A DNA stretch of 64,000 nucleotides from JBAZLV01 sp041650055 (GTDB lineage Bacteria > Nitrospirota > UBA9217), in NCBI GenBank assembly GCA_041650055.1, contig JBAZLV010000001.1, forward strand, positions 107,134 through 171,133. The letters run 5' to 3'. The translations under genes were made by a program, and so were the position numbers. The notes under the pieces were generated by a model, which was given only the letters and a program-made list of their open reading frames with translations, was not told the origin of the DNA and searched no databases. This document shows positions 42,466 to 52,081 of this stretch, piece after piece; the first letter of the stretch is position 1, and every line of letters starts with the position of its first letter.

Positions 42466-43239
42466 ATGAGTATACATCCGACTGCGCTTATCCATCCCAA
42501 GGCAGTTCTTGCTGACGGCGTTGAAGTTGGGCCCTATTCCGTGATTGGAGAACATGTCACGATTGGAAAGGGTACGAAGATAGCGAGTCATGTGGTGGTT
42601 GAGGGATGGACAACGATCGGTGAAGGAAATCAGATATTTCCATTTTCAAGCCTCGGAACGCCACCGCAGGACATCGGATACCGGGATGAAGAGACGTATC
42701 TGATCATCGGAAATGATAATGTTATCCGTGAATGCGCGACGATTCACCGGGCCACGACGAAGGAAGACAGGGAAACTGTTATTGGGAATAGAAATTTTTT
42801 CATGGCGTATTCTCATGTAGCTCACGATTGCAAAATAGGAAGCAACATTATCATGGCAAACTCGGTTGCATTGGGTGGACACATATCAATCGGCGATTAC
42901 GCGGTAATTGGTGGAATCGTCTGCGTCCATCAGTTTGTGCGCATTGGATCGTTTTCGATGATTGGCGGAGGATCTGCTGTTTCTCAGGATATTCCACCGT
43001 ATGTGAGCGCTGCAGGAAATCATGCGCAATTGTACGGGCTCAATCTCATAGGTTTGAAACGCAGAGGATTTACAGAAGATGCCATTAAGAATTTGAAAAA
43101 AGCGTACAAGATAATTTTCCGTTCAGGAATGATACTTGAGGAATCCTTTCAAAAATCGCTTGCTGAGATGCCGCATTCAAAGGAAGTGGCGCATTTTGTC
43201 GACTTCATGCGTACTACGAAACGGGGAATAACCCGATAA
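42466..43239 (+). CDS. lpxA: Acyl-ACP:UDP-GlcNAc (or UDP-GlcNAc3N) O/N-acyltransferase
   Basis: 257 aa from ATG 42466, chosen because AGGAG (42455-42459) is 6 bases upstream; ATG 42442 overlaps the fabZ stop but lacks a site. Left-handed beta-helix with catalytic His120 in 'AYSHVAHDCKIG' and the C-terminal motif 'GNHAQLYGLNLIGLKRRGF'. First step of lipid A synthesis. Adjacent gnnA/gnnB suggests it uses UDP-GlcNAc3N and forms an amide; I cannot tell specificity from the sequence by eye. Confidence 0.95.
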   Translation: MSIHPTALIHPKAVLADGVEVGPYSVIGEHVTIGKGTKIASHVVVEGWTTIGEGNQIFPFSSLGTPPQDIGYRDEETYLIIGNDNVIRECATIHRATTKEDRETVIGNRNFFMAYSHVAHDCKIGSNIIMANSVALGGHISIGDYAVIGGIVCVHQFVRIGSFSMIGGGSAVSQDIPPYVSAAGNHAQLYGLNLIGLKRRGFTEDAIKNLKKAYKIIFRSGMILEESFQKSLAEMPHSKEVAHFVDFMRTTKRGITR

Positions 43240-43304
43240 CGATTTTCCCGGTTCAAGTCGAGGATCGCTTATTTCTTCACCCGTTAGATACACAGGATGC
43301 CTGT

Positions 43305-44129
43305 ATGACACCTACAATCGGTTTAATTGCCGGAAATGGAACTTTTCCTCTCCTGTTTGCACGCGCCGCTCATGAAAAAGGAATCAAGGTTATTGCTGTG
43401 GCGCATGAAGGGGAAACCCAACCTGAACTGGCACAGTGTGTGGAAAAAATTTTCTGGGTTAAAGTCGGACAGTTAGGCAAACTTATTTCTGTGCTCAAAG
43501 AACAAGGAGTACGGGATGTTATGATGGCCGGCGGCATTAAAAAAACACACCTCTTCAGCGGAGCACTACCGGATCTCCGGGGAATTGCTTTTCTTGCAAA
43601 AATGGTTCACAAAAAGGATGATTCAATTCTACGGGCTATTGCCGGAGAACTGGAATCAGAAGGCATTGTTGTCCGGGAATCTACATTATACCTTGATCAC
43701 ATTCTCGCTTCTTCCGGTGTTTTAACGAAACGGAAACCAACCAAACAGGAACAACATGACATCGATTTTGGCTGGCAAATGGCAAAGGAAATCGGAAGAC
43801 TTGACATCGGACAAACGGTTCTTGTCAAAGATCAAGCAGTACTGGCTGTAGAAGCCATTGAAGGCACGGATGAAACCATCCGACGAGGTGGGACACTCTG
43901 TAGGAGTGGGGCTGTTGTCGTGAAAGTATGCAAACCGCAACAGGATTTGCGTTTCGATCTGCCGGCTATCGGTACTCAGACTATTATGACCATGGAATCA
44001 GTAAAAGCATCGTGTCTCGCAATTGAGGCGGGCAAAACAATTATTATTGATCGTGAAACGGTGATTCAAAACGCGAACAAGGCAGGAATTTCTATTATTG
44101 CATTACAAGATCAGGATATGTCTTCATGA
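43305..44129 (+). CDS. lpxI: UDP-2,3-diacylglucosamine pyrophosphatase LpxI
   Basis: 274 aa. DUF1009/LpxI family: 'IGLIAGNGTFPLLFARAAHEKG' at the N terminus and 'DIGQTVLVKDQAVLAVEAIEGTDETI' in the C-terminal catalytic domain. Cleaves UDP-2,3-diacyl-glucosamine to lipid X, the step done by LpxH in enteric bacteria. Neither LpxH nor LpxG is seen here. Its stop overlaps the next ATG (ATGA). Confidence 0.94.
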   Translation: MTPTIGLIAGNGTFPLLFARAAHEKGIKVIAVAHEGETQPELAQCVEKIFWVKVGQLGKLISVLKEQGVRDVMMAGGIKKTHLFSGALPDLRGIAFLAKMVHKKDDSILRAIAGELESEGIVVRESTLYLDHILASSGVLTKRKPTKQEQHDIDFGWQMAKEIGRLDIGQTVLVKDQAVLAVEAIEGTDETIRRGGTLCRSGAVVVKVCKPQQDLRFDLPAIGTQTIMTMESVKASCLAIEAGKTIIIDRETVIQNANKAGISIIALQDQDMSS

Positions 44130-45079
44130 AAAAAATTAGGGTTGGTGTAGTTGGGGTAGGTTATCTCGGTCAGTTTCATGCAGAAAAATATGCAGCTCAT
44201 CCAGAGGTGGAGCTTGTCGGCGTTGTGGACACAGACACTGCACGCGCATCACAGATTGCTGATAAACTGAAAACGAAATCATATTCAACGCCAGCGGACC
44301 TGTTCGGTCAGGTCGATGCTGTCAGTATCGTGGTTCCGACTATCCTCCATTATACGATAGCAAAACAGTTTCTTGATCAGGGTATTCATGTTCTTCTTGA
44401 AAAACCGATAACAACGACCTTGGAACAGGCAGATGAACTGCTTTATCTGGCTGAAAAAAAAGGAGCCATTCTCCAAATTGGCCACATTGAACGTTTTAAT
44501 CCTGCCTATCGAGCGGTTAAATCCAAGGCAAACATCCCTCGATATATAACAGCCGAGCGTGCAGCGCCTTTTACGGTCAGATGCACTGATGTAAATGTGA
44601 TTCTCGATCTCATGATTCATGATCTGGATATTGTTTCGGATCTTGCCGGTTCTGAACCAAAAGAAATGAGTGCAGCCGGAGCCTCGGTTATTACGAATCA
44701 AATTGATGCTGCATCAGCCAGGATTATTTTTGGGAACGGATATGTAGCCGACGTTTCTGCGAGCCGGATATCAGACGAAAAGAAACGTCTTCTTCGGGTG
44801 TATGACCAGGAAAGTGTTTATACCGCTGATTATCAAACGCAAAAAGCATTTTTGCGTCGAAAAGGAAACCCTGGTTCAGAACCTCTTGCTGAAGATATTT
44901 CATTTGAAAAATGTGATACCTTGAACGAAGAAATTCGCGCTTTTATTCAGAGCGTGCTGACCGGCGCTTCTCCGCTCGTATCCGGATATGATGGCAGACG
45001 ATCACTGTGCCTTGCCCTGACAATTACCCGGATTATCGAGCAGGGCATTTTTGGATTTGTGCCGCTTGACAAAGCATAA
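44126..45079 (+). CDS. gnnA: GnnA-like Gfo/Idh/MocA oxidoreductase
   Basis: 317 aa. NAD-binding fold 'VGVVGVGYLGQFHAEKYA' and the substrate-lysine motif 'VLLEKPITTT'. Its place between lpxI and a DegT aminotransferase inside the lpxA...lpxB block matches the gnnA-gnnB pair known from Acidithiobacillus and Leptospira. There GnnA oxidises the 3-OH of UDP-GlcNAc to a ketone and GnnB aminates it, giving UDP-GlcNAc3N and lipid A with amide-linked acyl chains at position 3. The family name is certain; the reaction is inferred from context. Confidence 0.82.
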   Translation: MKKIRVGVVGVGYLGQFHAEKYAAHPEVELVGVVDTDTARASQIADKLKTKSYSTPADLFGQVDAVSIVVPTILHYTIAKQFLDQGIHVLLEKPITTTLEQADELLYLAEKKGAILQIGHIERFNPAYRAVKSKANIPRYITAERAAPFTVRCTDVNVILDLMIHDLDIVSDLAGSEPKEMSAAGASVITNQIDAASARIIFGNGYVADVSASRISDEKKRLLRVYDQESVYTADYQTQKAFLRRKGNPGSEPLAEDISFEKCDTLNEEIRAFIQSVLTGASPLVSGYDGRRSLCLALTITRIIEQGIFGFVPLDKA

Positions 45080-45119
45080 GCGTGGGTATTTTTGATTTTA
45101 TGATAAAGGAGTTTTTCCA

Positions 45120-46220
45120 ATGACAATACCGATGGTTGATTTGAAGATACAATATGAAGCTCTTCGTGAAGAAATGAACAATGCAGTTTTAAACGTACTT
45201 GACAGTACGCATTTCATCCTTGGGCCCCAGGGGAAAGCACTGGAAGAAGAGATTGCCGCTTTTCATGGAGTAACATATGGAATTGCAGTCGCCTCAGGCA
45301 CAGACGCTCTTCATCTTGCATTACGGGCAGCAGGAATCAATCAGGGCGACGAGGTCATAACCACTCCTTTTACCTTTATCGCAACTGCTGAAGCAGCCTC
45401 GTATATTGGTGCGGTTCCCGTTTTTGTCGATATCCGTCCTGATACGTTTAACATCGATGTTGAACTCATTGAACGCGCTATTACGAAAAAAACCAAAGCA
45501 ATTCTTCCGGTTCATTTATATGGCCGACCGGTTGAAATGGATGCATTAATGCAGATAGCGAAGAAACATGGGATTATGGTACTAGAAGATTGCGCGCAAT
45601 CATTTGGCGCGGAATGGAACGGAAAGAAAACGGGAAGTTTCGGCGCGCTCGGGTGTCTTAGCTTTTTCCCGAGTAAGAATCTCGGTGGGTATGGCGACGG
45701 CGGGATGGTGATTACGGATGATAAAACACTTGTAGAGCGGTTGCTGAGTCTCAGAAATCACGGAAGCCGCGTACGGTATTACCATGATGAAATCGGATAC
45801 AACAGCAGGCTGGATGAAATTCAGGCTGCAATTCTTCGTGTAAAATTCAAACATATTGACGAGTATAACGCCAAGCGAAGAAACAACGCCGCTTTATACA
45901 ACAAGTACCTTTCTGTTTTAGGTATTGAAACGCCCTCAGAACAGGCCGCTACAAAGCATGTCTTTCATCAATACACGATCAAAGTAAAAAACAGAGATGC
46001 AGTCAAGAAAAAACTTGATGCGGAAAACAAGATTTCATCCATGATTTATTATCCTGTTCCGTTGCATCTCCAGGCTGCATATAAGGATATGGGGATGCGC
46101 CTTGGAAGTTTGCCACAAGCGGAAAAGGTCGCCCAGGAGGTATTGTCGCTTCCCATGTATCCGGAGCTTACTGAAGCACAAATAAAAGAAGTGGCTGATT
46201 CGATCAAAAAGGCTCTGTAG
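45120..46220 (+). CDS. gnnB: GnnB-like DegT/DnrJ/EryC1 aminotransferase
   Basis: 366 aa. Type I PLP fold with Schiff-base Lys186 in 'LSFFPSKNLGGYGDGGMV' and motifs 'GTDALHLALRAAGI' and 'EDCAQSFGAEW', so a true sugar aminotransferase. Directly after the GnnA-like gene, it probably aminates UDP-3-keto-GlcNAc. Related enzymes (WbpE/WlbC) make UDP-GlcNAc3NA for O-antigen, but a uronate is not expected from this position. AAAGGAG precedes the ATG. Confidence 0.83.
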   Translation: MTIPMVDLKIQYEALREEMNNAVLNVLDSTHFILGPQGKALEEEIAAFHGVTYGIAVASGTDALHLALRAAGINQGDEVITTPFTFIATAEAASYIGAVPVFVDIRPDTFNIDVELIERAITKKTKAILPVHLYGRPVEMDALMQIAKKHGIMVLEDCAQSFGAEWNGKKTGSFGALGCLSFFPSKNLGGYGDGGMVITDDKTLVERLLSLRNHGSRVRYYHDEIGYNSRLDEIQAAILRVKFKHIDEYNAKRRNNAALYNKYLSVLGIETPSEQAATKHVFHQYTIKVKNRDAVKKKLDAENKISSMIYYPVPLHLQAAYKDMGMRLGSLPQAEKVAQEVLSLPMYPELTEAQIKEVADSIKKAL

Positions 46221-46223
46221 TTG

Positions 46224-47402
46224 ATGGATGAATACGGAATACAGACCGCATTTTCGGGGAAGAAAGTCCTCATCATCGCTGGTGAGGCATCCGGAGATAT
46301 GCATGGGGGAACGCTTGCACGAGAACTCCTGAAACAGGATTCTTCTTTGCGTTTGTATGGCGTCGGCAGTAAACACATGAAAGAAGCCGGCGTTCACATG
46401 CTTGCCGATGCTGCCGAATTGTCAGTAGTTGGGGCGCTTGAAGTTCTCACGCATATACGTGCGATATACCGTGTTTTCAATACCCTGAAGCGATTTCTTA
46501 AACAGGAACGGCCAGACCTTCTGGTTCTTATAGACTTCCCTGAATTTAACATTCTGCTCGGGAAGGCGGCAAAAAAAATAGGGGTGCCGATTCTTTACTA
46601 TATCAGTCCTCAGGTATGGGCATGGCGCAGAGGCAGGATCAAGACCATAGCGAGTCTGGTGAAAACCATAGTTGTTGTTTTACCCTTCGAAGTCGATCTG
46701 TACAAGCCTTCTGGGGTTGATGTGCGATTTGTCGGACATCCGTTAACAGACACGGTGCAATCATCGTATACTCAGCAAGAAGCACGGAAGCAATTTGGCC
46801 TTGATATCCAAAAGCGTACCGTGGCAATTTTGCCGGGGAGCAGAACAAAGGAAATTACTCATATTCTTCCTGTTTTGCTGGAAACAGCCGGTCTTCTTAA
46901 AACCCGTTTTCCTGAACTACAGTTCATTATGCCGGTTGCTCACACGCTTTCGAAAGATTTTATCGGTACCTTTATGGATGCAGCCCCCGTTCAGGTCAAA
47001 TTGGTTGAAGGACAAGTATACGACGTTCTTCGTGCTTCCGATGCGGCTATGGTTACTTCAGGAACGGCGACGCTCGAGACCGGACTGATGGCAGTGCCGA
47101 TGGTTATCGTGTATCGTTTTTCCACGCTGTCTTATATCATTGGAAGAATGTTGGTTTATGTCAAACAAATCGGACTCATTAACATTGTTGCGGGCGAACA
47201 GGTCGCTCCCGAATTGGTACAGCACAAGGCGACGCCAAAAAATATCGCAGATGCAATGACTGCCATTCTTGAAGATCCGGAGCAGCATCAACGGATGCGA
47301 AATCAACTTATTGGAATACGAAAACGGCTTGGCGATGGAGGAACGAGCGCCCGGGTGGCTTCGGTCGTACTGGATGTTTTGAAAGGGAATAACCACGCAT
47401 GA
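46224..47402 (+). CDS. lpxB: Lipid-A-disaccharide synthase
   Basis: 392 aa. GT19 family: 'VLIIAGEASGDMHGGTLARELL' at the N terminus, 'LIDFPEFNILLGKAAKK', 'YYISPQVWAWRRGRIK', 'LPGSRTKEI' and 'VTSGTATLETGLMAVPMVIVYR'. Joins UDP-diacyl-GlcN to lipid X. Starts 3 bases after the gnnB stop; a TTG at 46221 is the only nearby alternative. The 3' end overlaps msbA by ATGA. Confidence 0.96.
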   Translation: MDEYGIQTAFSGKKVLIIAGEASGDMHGGTLARELLKQDSSLRLYGVGSKHMKEAGVHMLADAAELSVVGALEVLTHIRAIYRVFNTLKRFLKQERPDLLVLIDFPEFNILLGKAAKKIGVPILYYISPQVWAWRRGRIKTIASLVKTIVVVLPFEVDLYKPSGVDVRFVGHPLTDTVQSSYTQQEARKQFGLDIQKRTVAILPGSRTKEITHILPVLLETAGLLKTRFPELQFIMPVAHTLSKDFIGTFMDAAPVQVKLVEGQVYDVLRASDAAMVTSGTATLETGLMAVPMVIVYRFSTLSYIIGRMLVYVKQIGLINIVAGEQVAPELVQHKATPKNIADAMTAILEDPEQHQRMRNQLIGIRKRLGDGGTSARVASVVLDVLKGNNHA

Positions 47403-49165
47403 TCTGGAATATCTATAAACGGTTACTGTCTTATTTAACTCCTTATAAATCCCGACTTTTGTACTCAATTCTATTCATGGTCATAACGAGCGCTCTGACT
47501 ACCGCTCTCGCCTATCTTATCAAACCGGTACTTGATGATGTCTTTATTAAAAAAAATTTGATGCTGCTCTTTTTGTTGCCTCCTGCCATCATACTGGTCG
47601 TTACGATTAAAGGAGCTTCCTCATACGGACGAGATTATTTGCTTGGCTACATAGGGCAGAAAATTGTGAATGATATTCGTGATCAGCTGTACGCGCATCT
47701 TACGTCTCTTTCTTTTTCTTTTTACACCAGAACACCAACCGGAATTTTAATCTCGCGAATCATTAATGATGCCAATCTTGTTCAGGGAGCATTGACACGG
47801 GCGCCTTCGGGTATTATTCAAGGATTTTTTACCATAGTAGCTTTAAGTGGTTATATCATTTACCTGGACTGGCAGCTTGCCACCTTTTCAGTGCTAGCGC
47901 TGCCGGTACTTGGATTTGCTTTCTCGAAATTCAGCAAACGATACAGGCGAGTAAGCACACAGATGCAGGAACAATACGGTGATATCACCACGCATCTTCA
48001 TGAGACCATCGCAGGAATGCGCATCGTGAAGGCATTCGGAATGGAAGCGTATGAAAACAAGCGTTTTGCACAACGAAACAGAGGGCTTTTTAATTCTCTG
48101 ATGCGCGGGATCAAGACGAGTGCGATCTCATCCCCAATCATGGAAACTATCAATATGTTCAGTATTGCAGCAGTGATTTTTGTGGGCGGCTACTGGGTTA
48201 TTGAAAGCAAAATGACGGTAGGTGAATTTTTCTCGTTTATGACTGCCTTGTACTTGCTGTATCGACCGATCAAAGATTTGAACAGTGTAAATAATACAGT
48301 TCAAGACGGTGTTGCAGCAGCCAGGCGTATTTTTGAAGTACTGGATACAGAACCGGAAATCAAGAATCAGGCGGGGGCTGTTACGGTTTCCCGTACTTTT
48401 TCAACAATCGCATTTACTGATCTTTCGTTCAAGTATGAAGATGCACTGGTGCTCAAGAACATAAACCTGACGGTTCATGCAGGTGAGACTATTGCGATTG
48501 TCGGGAAAAGCGGGGGAGGCAAAACAACGTTCGTCAACCTGATCCCTCGTTTTTATGATCCGAATAGTGGTGCAATCCGCATTGATGGCCGCGATATTCG
48601 AACGATCTCCATTGAATCACTCCGTTCTCTTATGGCCATGGTGACCCAGCAGACGATTCTATTCAATGATACGGTCAAGGCAAACATCGCGTATGGCAAT
48701 ACCACAAAACCGTTTGAAGACATTGTTCGTGCTGCTGAATCAGCCTATGCAGATGAATTTATCCGTGCGCTTCCCAAAGGGTATGAAACAGTAATCGGCG
48801 AAGCAGGAATTAAGCTTTCGGGAGGTCAGCGGCAGAGGATTGCCATTGCACGTGCACTTCTGAAAGATGCGCCGATTTTGATTCTCGATGAAGCAACCTC
48901 GTCACTCGATTCTGAGTCTGAGCGTGAAGTGCAGAAGGCGCTGGATGTCCTGATGCGCGGTCGGACCAGTTTTGTCATCGCGCATCGCCTGTCTACCATT
49001 TTAAACGCTGACCGGATCATTGTTTTGAAGGATGGCAGGATTGCGGAAGAAGGAAAGCATGACGATTTATTGATGCTCGGTCGAGAATATAAAAATTTAT
49101 ACGAACAGCAGTTTCGCGAAGAATCGCAACCTCAGCATAATCCTGATATTTCTGCGGAGAAGTGA
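47399..49165 (+). CDS. msbA: Lipid A export ABC transporter MsbA
   Basis: 588 aa. An ABC half-transporter with six membrane helices (1-320) and a C-terminal nucleotide-binding domain: Walker A 'GKSGGGKTTF', signature 'LSGGQRQRIAIARALL', Walker B 'ILILDEATSSLD' and switch His in 'VIAHRLST'. Flips lipid A-core from the inner to the outer leaflet. Overlaps lpxB and lies just before waaA, the usual context. Confidence 0.94.
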   Translation: MIWNIYKRLLSYLTPYKSRLLYSILFMVITSALTTALAYLIKPVLDDVFIKKNLMLLFLLPPAIILVVTIKGASSYGRDYLLGYIGQKIVNDIRDQLYAHLTSLSFSFYTRTPTGILISRIINDANLVQGALTRAPSGIIQGFFTIVALSGYIIYLDWQLATFSVLALPVLGFAFSKFSKRYRRVSTQMQEQYGDITTHLHETIAGMRIVKAFGMEAYENKRFAQRNRGLFNSLMRGIKTSAISSPIMETINMFSIAAVIFVGGYWVIESKMTVGEFFSFMTALYLLYRPIKDLNSVNNTVQDGVAAARRIFEVLDTEPEIKNQAGAVTVSRTFSTIAFTDLSFKYEDALVLKNINLTVHAGETIAIVGKSGGGKTTFVNLIPRFYDPNSGAIRIDGRDIRTISIESLRSLMAMVTQQTILFNDTVKANIAYGNTTKPFEDIVRAAESAYADEFIRALPKGYETVIGEAGIKLSGGQRQRIAIARALLKDAPILILDEATSSLDSESEREVQKALDVLMRGRTSFVIAHRLSTILNADRIIVLKDGRIAEEGKHDDLLMLGREYKNLYEQQFREESQPQHNPDISAEK

Positions 49166-49174
49166 GGCCTTTCC

Positions 49175-50437
49175 ATGTATTTTATTTACAATGTATTTCT
49201 TGTTTTTGCTACCGTGGTGCTCCTTCCGGTAATTCTTTTTAAACTGATTACCGTTCCCAAGTATCGAGGCGGGATTACGCAAAAACTCGGCAGATTAAGA
49301 AAAGGCGTCATGAGGATTATCCGCGGCACACGCCCAATCTGGGTGCATGCTGTCTCCGTCGGCGAAGTCATGGCTGTCCATCCTTTGATTCGGGAGCTGA
49401 AAAAAAAATATCCCGACCAAAAACTTGTTCTGTCCACGGTTACTGTAACCGGATATTATACTGCCCGCCAGCGGGTTCCTGAGGCCGATGCGGTTTTCTT
49501 TTTCCCGTTTGATTATGCATGGATCGTGCGCAGAATCATCCGCGGAATCAAGCCGAGTCTTGTTCTTATTGCGGAAACAGAATTGTGGCCGAATTTTTTC
49601 CGTGAATTAAAAAAAGAAGGTATTCCTTCAGCCGTCATAAACGGCCGCATTTCACCGACATCCTATAAAAATTACCTTAAATTCAAGCCATTCTTCACGG
49701 AAGTGTTCAAATTTATAGACCTGTTTTGCATGCAGTCAGCTGCTGATGCGGATCGAATACGGGAAATCGGGGCTGATTCCAATAAAGTCCTGGTAACCGG
49801 TAATCTGAAGTTTGATCAGAAGATACCAGCTGTTTCACCAATTCCAGGACTCGTTTCCCAAGAAAGAAAGATCATCACAGCAGGAAGTACCCATCGAGGA
49901 GAGGAGAAAGCGCTCCTGGAAATATTCAAGAAATTGAGGGACAAATATCCGGATTTGCTCCTGATTCTTGCGCCGCGTCATCCTGAACGGTTTGATGAAG
50001 TCGCCGGACTTATTCATGCAGCAGGATTCGAGTGTCAGCGAAGAACCCGTTTTCAGGGACCGGTGAAGGATGTTCTCTTGCTTGATACGATTGGCGAGCT
50101 TGCTGCATTTTATTCCTTAGCCGATATTGCTTTTGTTGGCGGGAGCCTGGTAAAAGTAGGAGGGCATAATCTCCTTGAACCAGCGGGCATGAAAAAACCG
50201 GTTATATTCAGCCGGTACATGTTCAATTTCAAGGAAATTTCCGAAGCCCTGCTCTCTTCCGGCGGTGGCATTATGGTAAAAAATAAAGATGAATTGTATC
50301 TCACATTTGAGGAACTCCTTTCGAATCCTGATCGTGCGCAGGAAATGGGGAAACGTGCCTTTGACGTTATCGCCATGAATTCCGGCGCAGCAAAGAAAAC
50401 TCTTGATGCCATTGGAAGGTTGATCGTTGTTCACTAG
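49175..50437 (+). CDS. waaA: 3-deoxy-D-manno-octulosonic acid transferase
   Basis: 420 aa. GT30 family with an N-terminal membrane anchor, the donor-domain start 'WVHAVSVGEVMAVHPLIRELKK', 'STVTVTGYYTARQR', 'WPNFFRELKKEGIPSAVINGR', and C-terminal 'FVGGSLVKVGGHNLLEPAGMKKPVI' that binds CMP-Kdo. Adds one or more Kdo residues to lipid IVA. The product count cannot be read from the sequence. It overlaps lpxK by 11 bases. Confidence 0.95.
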   Translation: MYFIYNVFLVFATVVLLPVILFKLITVPKYRGGITQKLGRLRKGVMRIIRGTRPIWVHAVSVGEVMAVHPLIRELKKKYPDQKLVLSTVTVTGYYTARQRVPEADAVFFFPFDYAWIVRRIIRGIKPSLVLIAETELWPNFFRELKKEGIPSAVINGRISPTSYKNYLKFKPFFTEVFKFIDLFCMQSAADADRIREIGADSNKVLVTGNLKFDQKIPAVSPIPGLVSQERKIITAGSTHRGEEKALLEIFKKLRDKYPDLLLILAPRHPERFDEVAGLIHAAGFECQRRTRFQGPVKDVLLLDTIGELAAFYSLADIAFVGGSLVKVGGHNLLEPAGMKKPVIFSRYMFNFKEISEALLSSGGGIMVKNKDELYLTFEELLSNPDRAQEMGKRAFDVIAMNSGAAKKTLDAIGRLIVVH

Positions 50438-51500
50438 ATACTATTGGGAACGACTGATGTACGGCCGGCAGAAATCCTTTTTCGGGAATGCGGTTCTGAG
50501 TGTTCTTTCCTTTTTTTATACCGTGGCGATTTCTGTGCGTTTCCTCGGATATCGGCTCGGATGGCTGACAAGCAAGGAACTGCCGTGTCCGGTTATATCA
50601 ATAGGAAATATAACACTTGGGGGTACTGGCAAAACACCAGCGGTTATTTCTATTGCAAAGTTCTTTTATGGCCAAGGTCGGCAACCTGTGGTTGTAAGCA
50701 GAGGATACGGAAGAGAGAACGAGTCGGATGTTGTAGTTGTTTCTGACGGAGTAACGGTTTGTGCAAAACCGGCACTCTGCGGTGATGAACCGATTTTGAT
50801 CGCGTCCAACCTCTCAGGAGTGCCGGTTATTATCGGGAAAAAGAGATATTATGCAGCCACCAGCGCCTTAAACCGGTTTCGATCAAAAATTGTTATTCTT
50901 GACGATGGCTTTCAACATGTCCAATTAAGAAGAAAACTTGATATTGTTCTTATTGATGCGACAGATCCTTTTGGTAATGGAAAGCTATTTCCTGCTGGTA
51001 TTTTGCGAGAACCTTTATCAACTCTGAAACGAGCACACGCCGTGCTTATTACGAGAACTGATCAGGGGACAGATGTTCCAGCATTAAAAAAAGTTATAGA
51101 ACGGAATACCAGCGCTCGGATTTTTACATCACGAATGGTTCCCTGCGATCTTCTTAATATAGCCACCGGAGAAACACGTTCTTTGGCAATTTTGCAAGGC
51201 GCTAAGGTTCTTGCTTTTTCAGGAATTGCCCGGCCTGCATCATTTGCTGCATTACTGAAAGCGCTCGGTGCTTCTATTGAAGATGATCAGGTGTTTCCTG
51301 ATCATTATAATTTTACCCAGGAAGACCTGGACAGACTGTATCATGTTGCCAAAGAAAAAAAAGTTGATCATATTTTGACGACCGAAAAAGATGCAGTGAA
51401 GATAAAGCATTTTGGATCCTCAAACATTCTTGCATTGCGCATAACGCTGTTTGTTGATCAACAACAAGAATGGGAATCATTCCTTTTGCAAAGCATATGA
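50427..51500 (+). CDS. lpxK: Tetraacyldisaccharide 4'-kinase
   Basis: 357 aa from TTG 50427, preceded by GGAAGG (50413-50418); the product then starts 'FTRYYWERLMYGRQ', which matches the conserved LpxK N terminus, whereas ATG 50457 would remove it. Membrane-associated P-loop kinase with 'SIGNITLGGTGKTPAVISIA' and 'VILDDGFQHVQL'; phosphorylates the 4' position of the lipid A precursor. Overlaps waaA and gmhB (ATGA). Confidence 0.93.
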   Translation: MFTRYYWERLMYGRQKSFFGNAVLSVLSFFYTVAISVRFLGYRLGWLTSKELPCPVISIGNITLGGTGKTPAVISIAKFFYGQGRQPVVVSRGYGRENESDVVVVSDGVTVCAKPALCGDEPILIASNLSGVPVIIGKKRYYAATSALNRFRSKIVILDDGFQHVQLRRKLDIVLIDATDPFGNGKLFPAGILREPLSTLKRAHAVLITRTDQGTDVPALKKVIERNTSARIFTSRMVPCDLLNIATGETRSLAILQGAKVLAFSGIARPASFAALLKALGASIEDDQVFPDHYNFTQEDLDRLYHVAKEKKVDHILTTEKDAVKIKHFGSSNILALRITLFVDQQQEWESFLLQSI

Positions 51501-52081
51501 AGAAAGCTGTTTTTCTCGATCGTGATGGCACGGTAAATAAGGAAGTAGGGTATCTGACTGATCTCCAGGATCTCGCCTTGATTCCAGGGGCAGGAACTGC
51601 TATCAGAAAATTGAACCAGGCAGGATTCCTGGTTGTCTTGGTTACAAACCAGTCGGGCGTTGCTCGAGGATATTTTACTGAGGACTTCGTTCAAAATACT
51701 CATGAACGGCTTGTGCAAATGCTTCGAGAGGAAGGCGCATGGCTTGACGGCATTTATTATTGCCCGCATCATCCTTCTGCAGGCAATGCCCCCTATGTTA
51801 CGGTATGCGAGTGCAGGAAGCCTGCAACAGGGTTGATCGATTGCGCAGTTCATGATCTGAACATTGATAAAACTCGATCATATATGGTCGGAGATAAATG
51901 GATCGATGTAGAACTTGGCCAACGGGCTGGAATCAGGACTGTACTTGTGAGCACAGGTTTTGATCCGGATGATCCTGCAAATGTTAAATCTCCCAATTTG
52001 AAGGATCCTGATTTCAGGGCCAATGATCTTTTTAATGCGGCTGACTGGATTATCAGGCATGGCGCAGGGAATGCAAAATGA
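51497..52081 (+). CDS. gmhB: D-glycero-D-manno-heptose 1,7-bisphosphate phosphatase
   Basis: 194 aa from ATG 51497 (ATGA overlap with lpxK). HAD phosphatase: 'FLDRDGTVNKEVGYL' with the catalytic Asp pair, 'LVTNQSGVARGYF', 'CPHHPSAGNA' and 'ECRKPATGLI' with the zinc Cys/His set of GmhB, 'YMVGDKWIDVELGQRAG'. Removes the 7-phosphate in ADP-heptose synthesis. gmhA and hldE are not in the window. Confidence 0.92.
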   Translation: MKKAVFLDRDGTVNKEVGYLTDLQDLALIPGAGTAIRKLNQAGFLVVLVTNQSGVARGYFTEDFVQNTHERLVQMLREEGAWLDGIYYCPHHPSAGNAPYVTVCECRKPATGLIDCAVHDLNIDKTRSYMVGDKWIDVELGQRAGIRTVLVSTGFDPDDPANVKSPNLKDPDFRANDLFNAADWIIRHGAGNAK

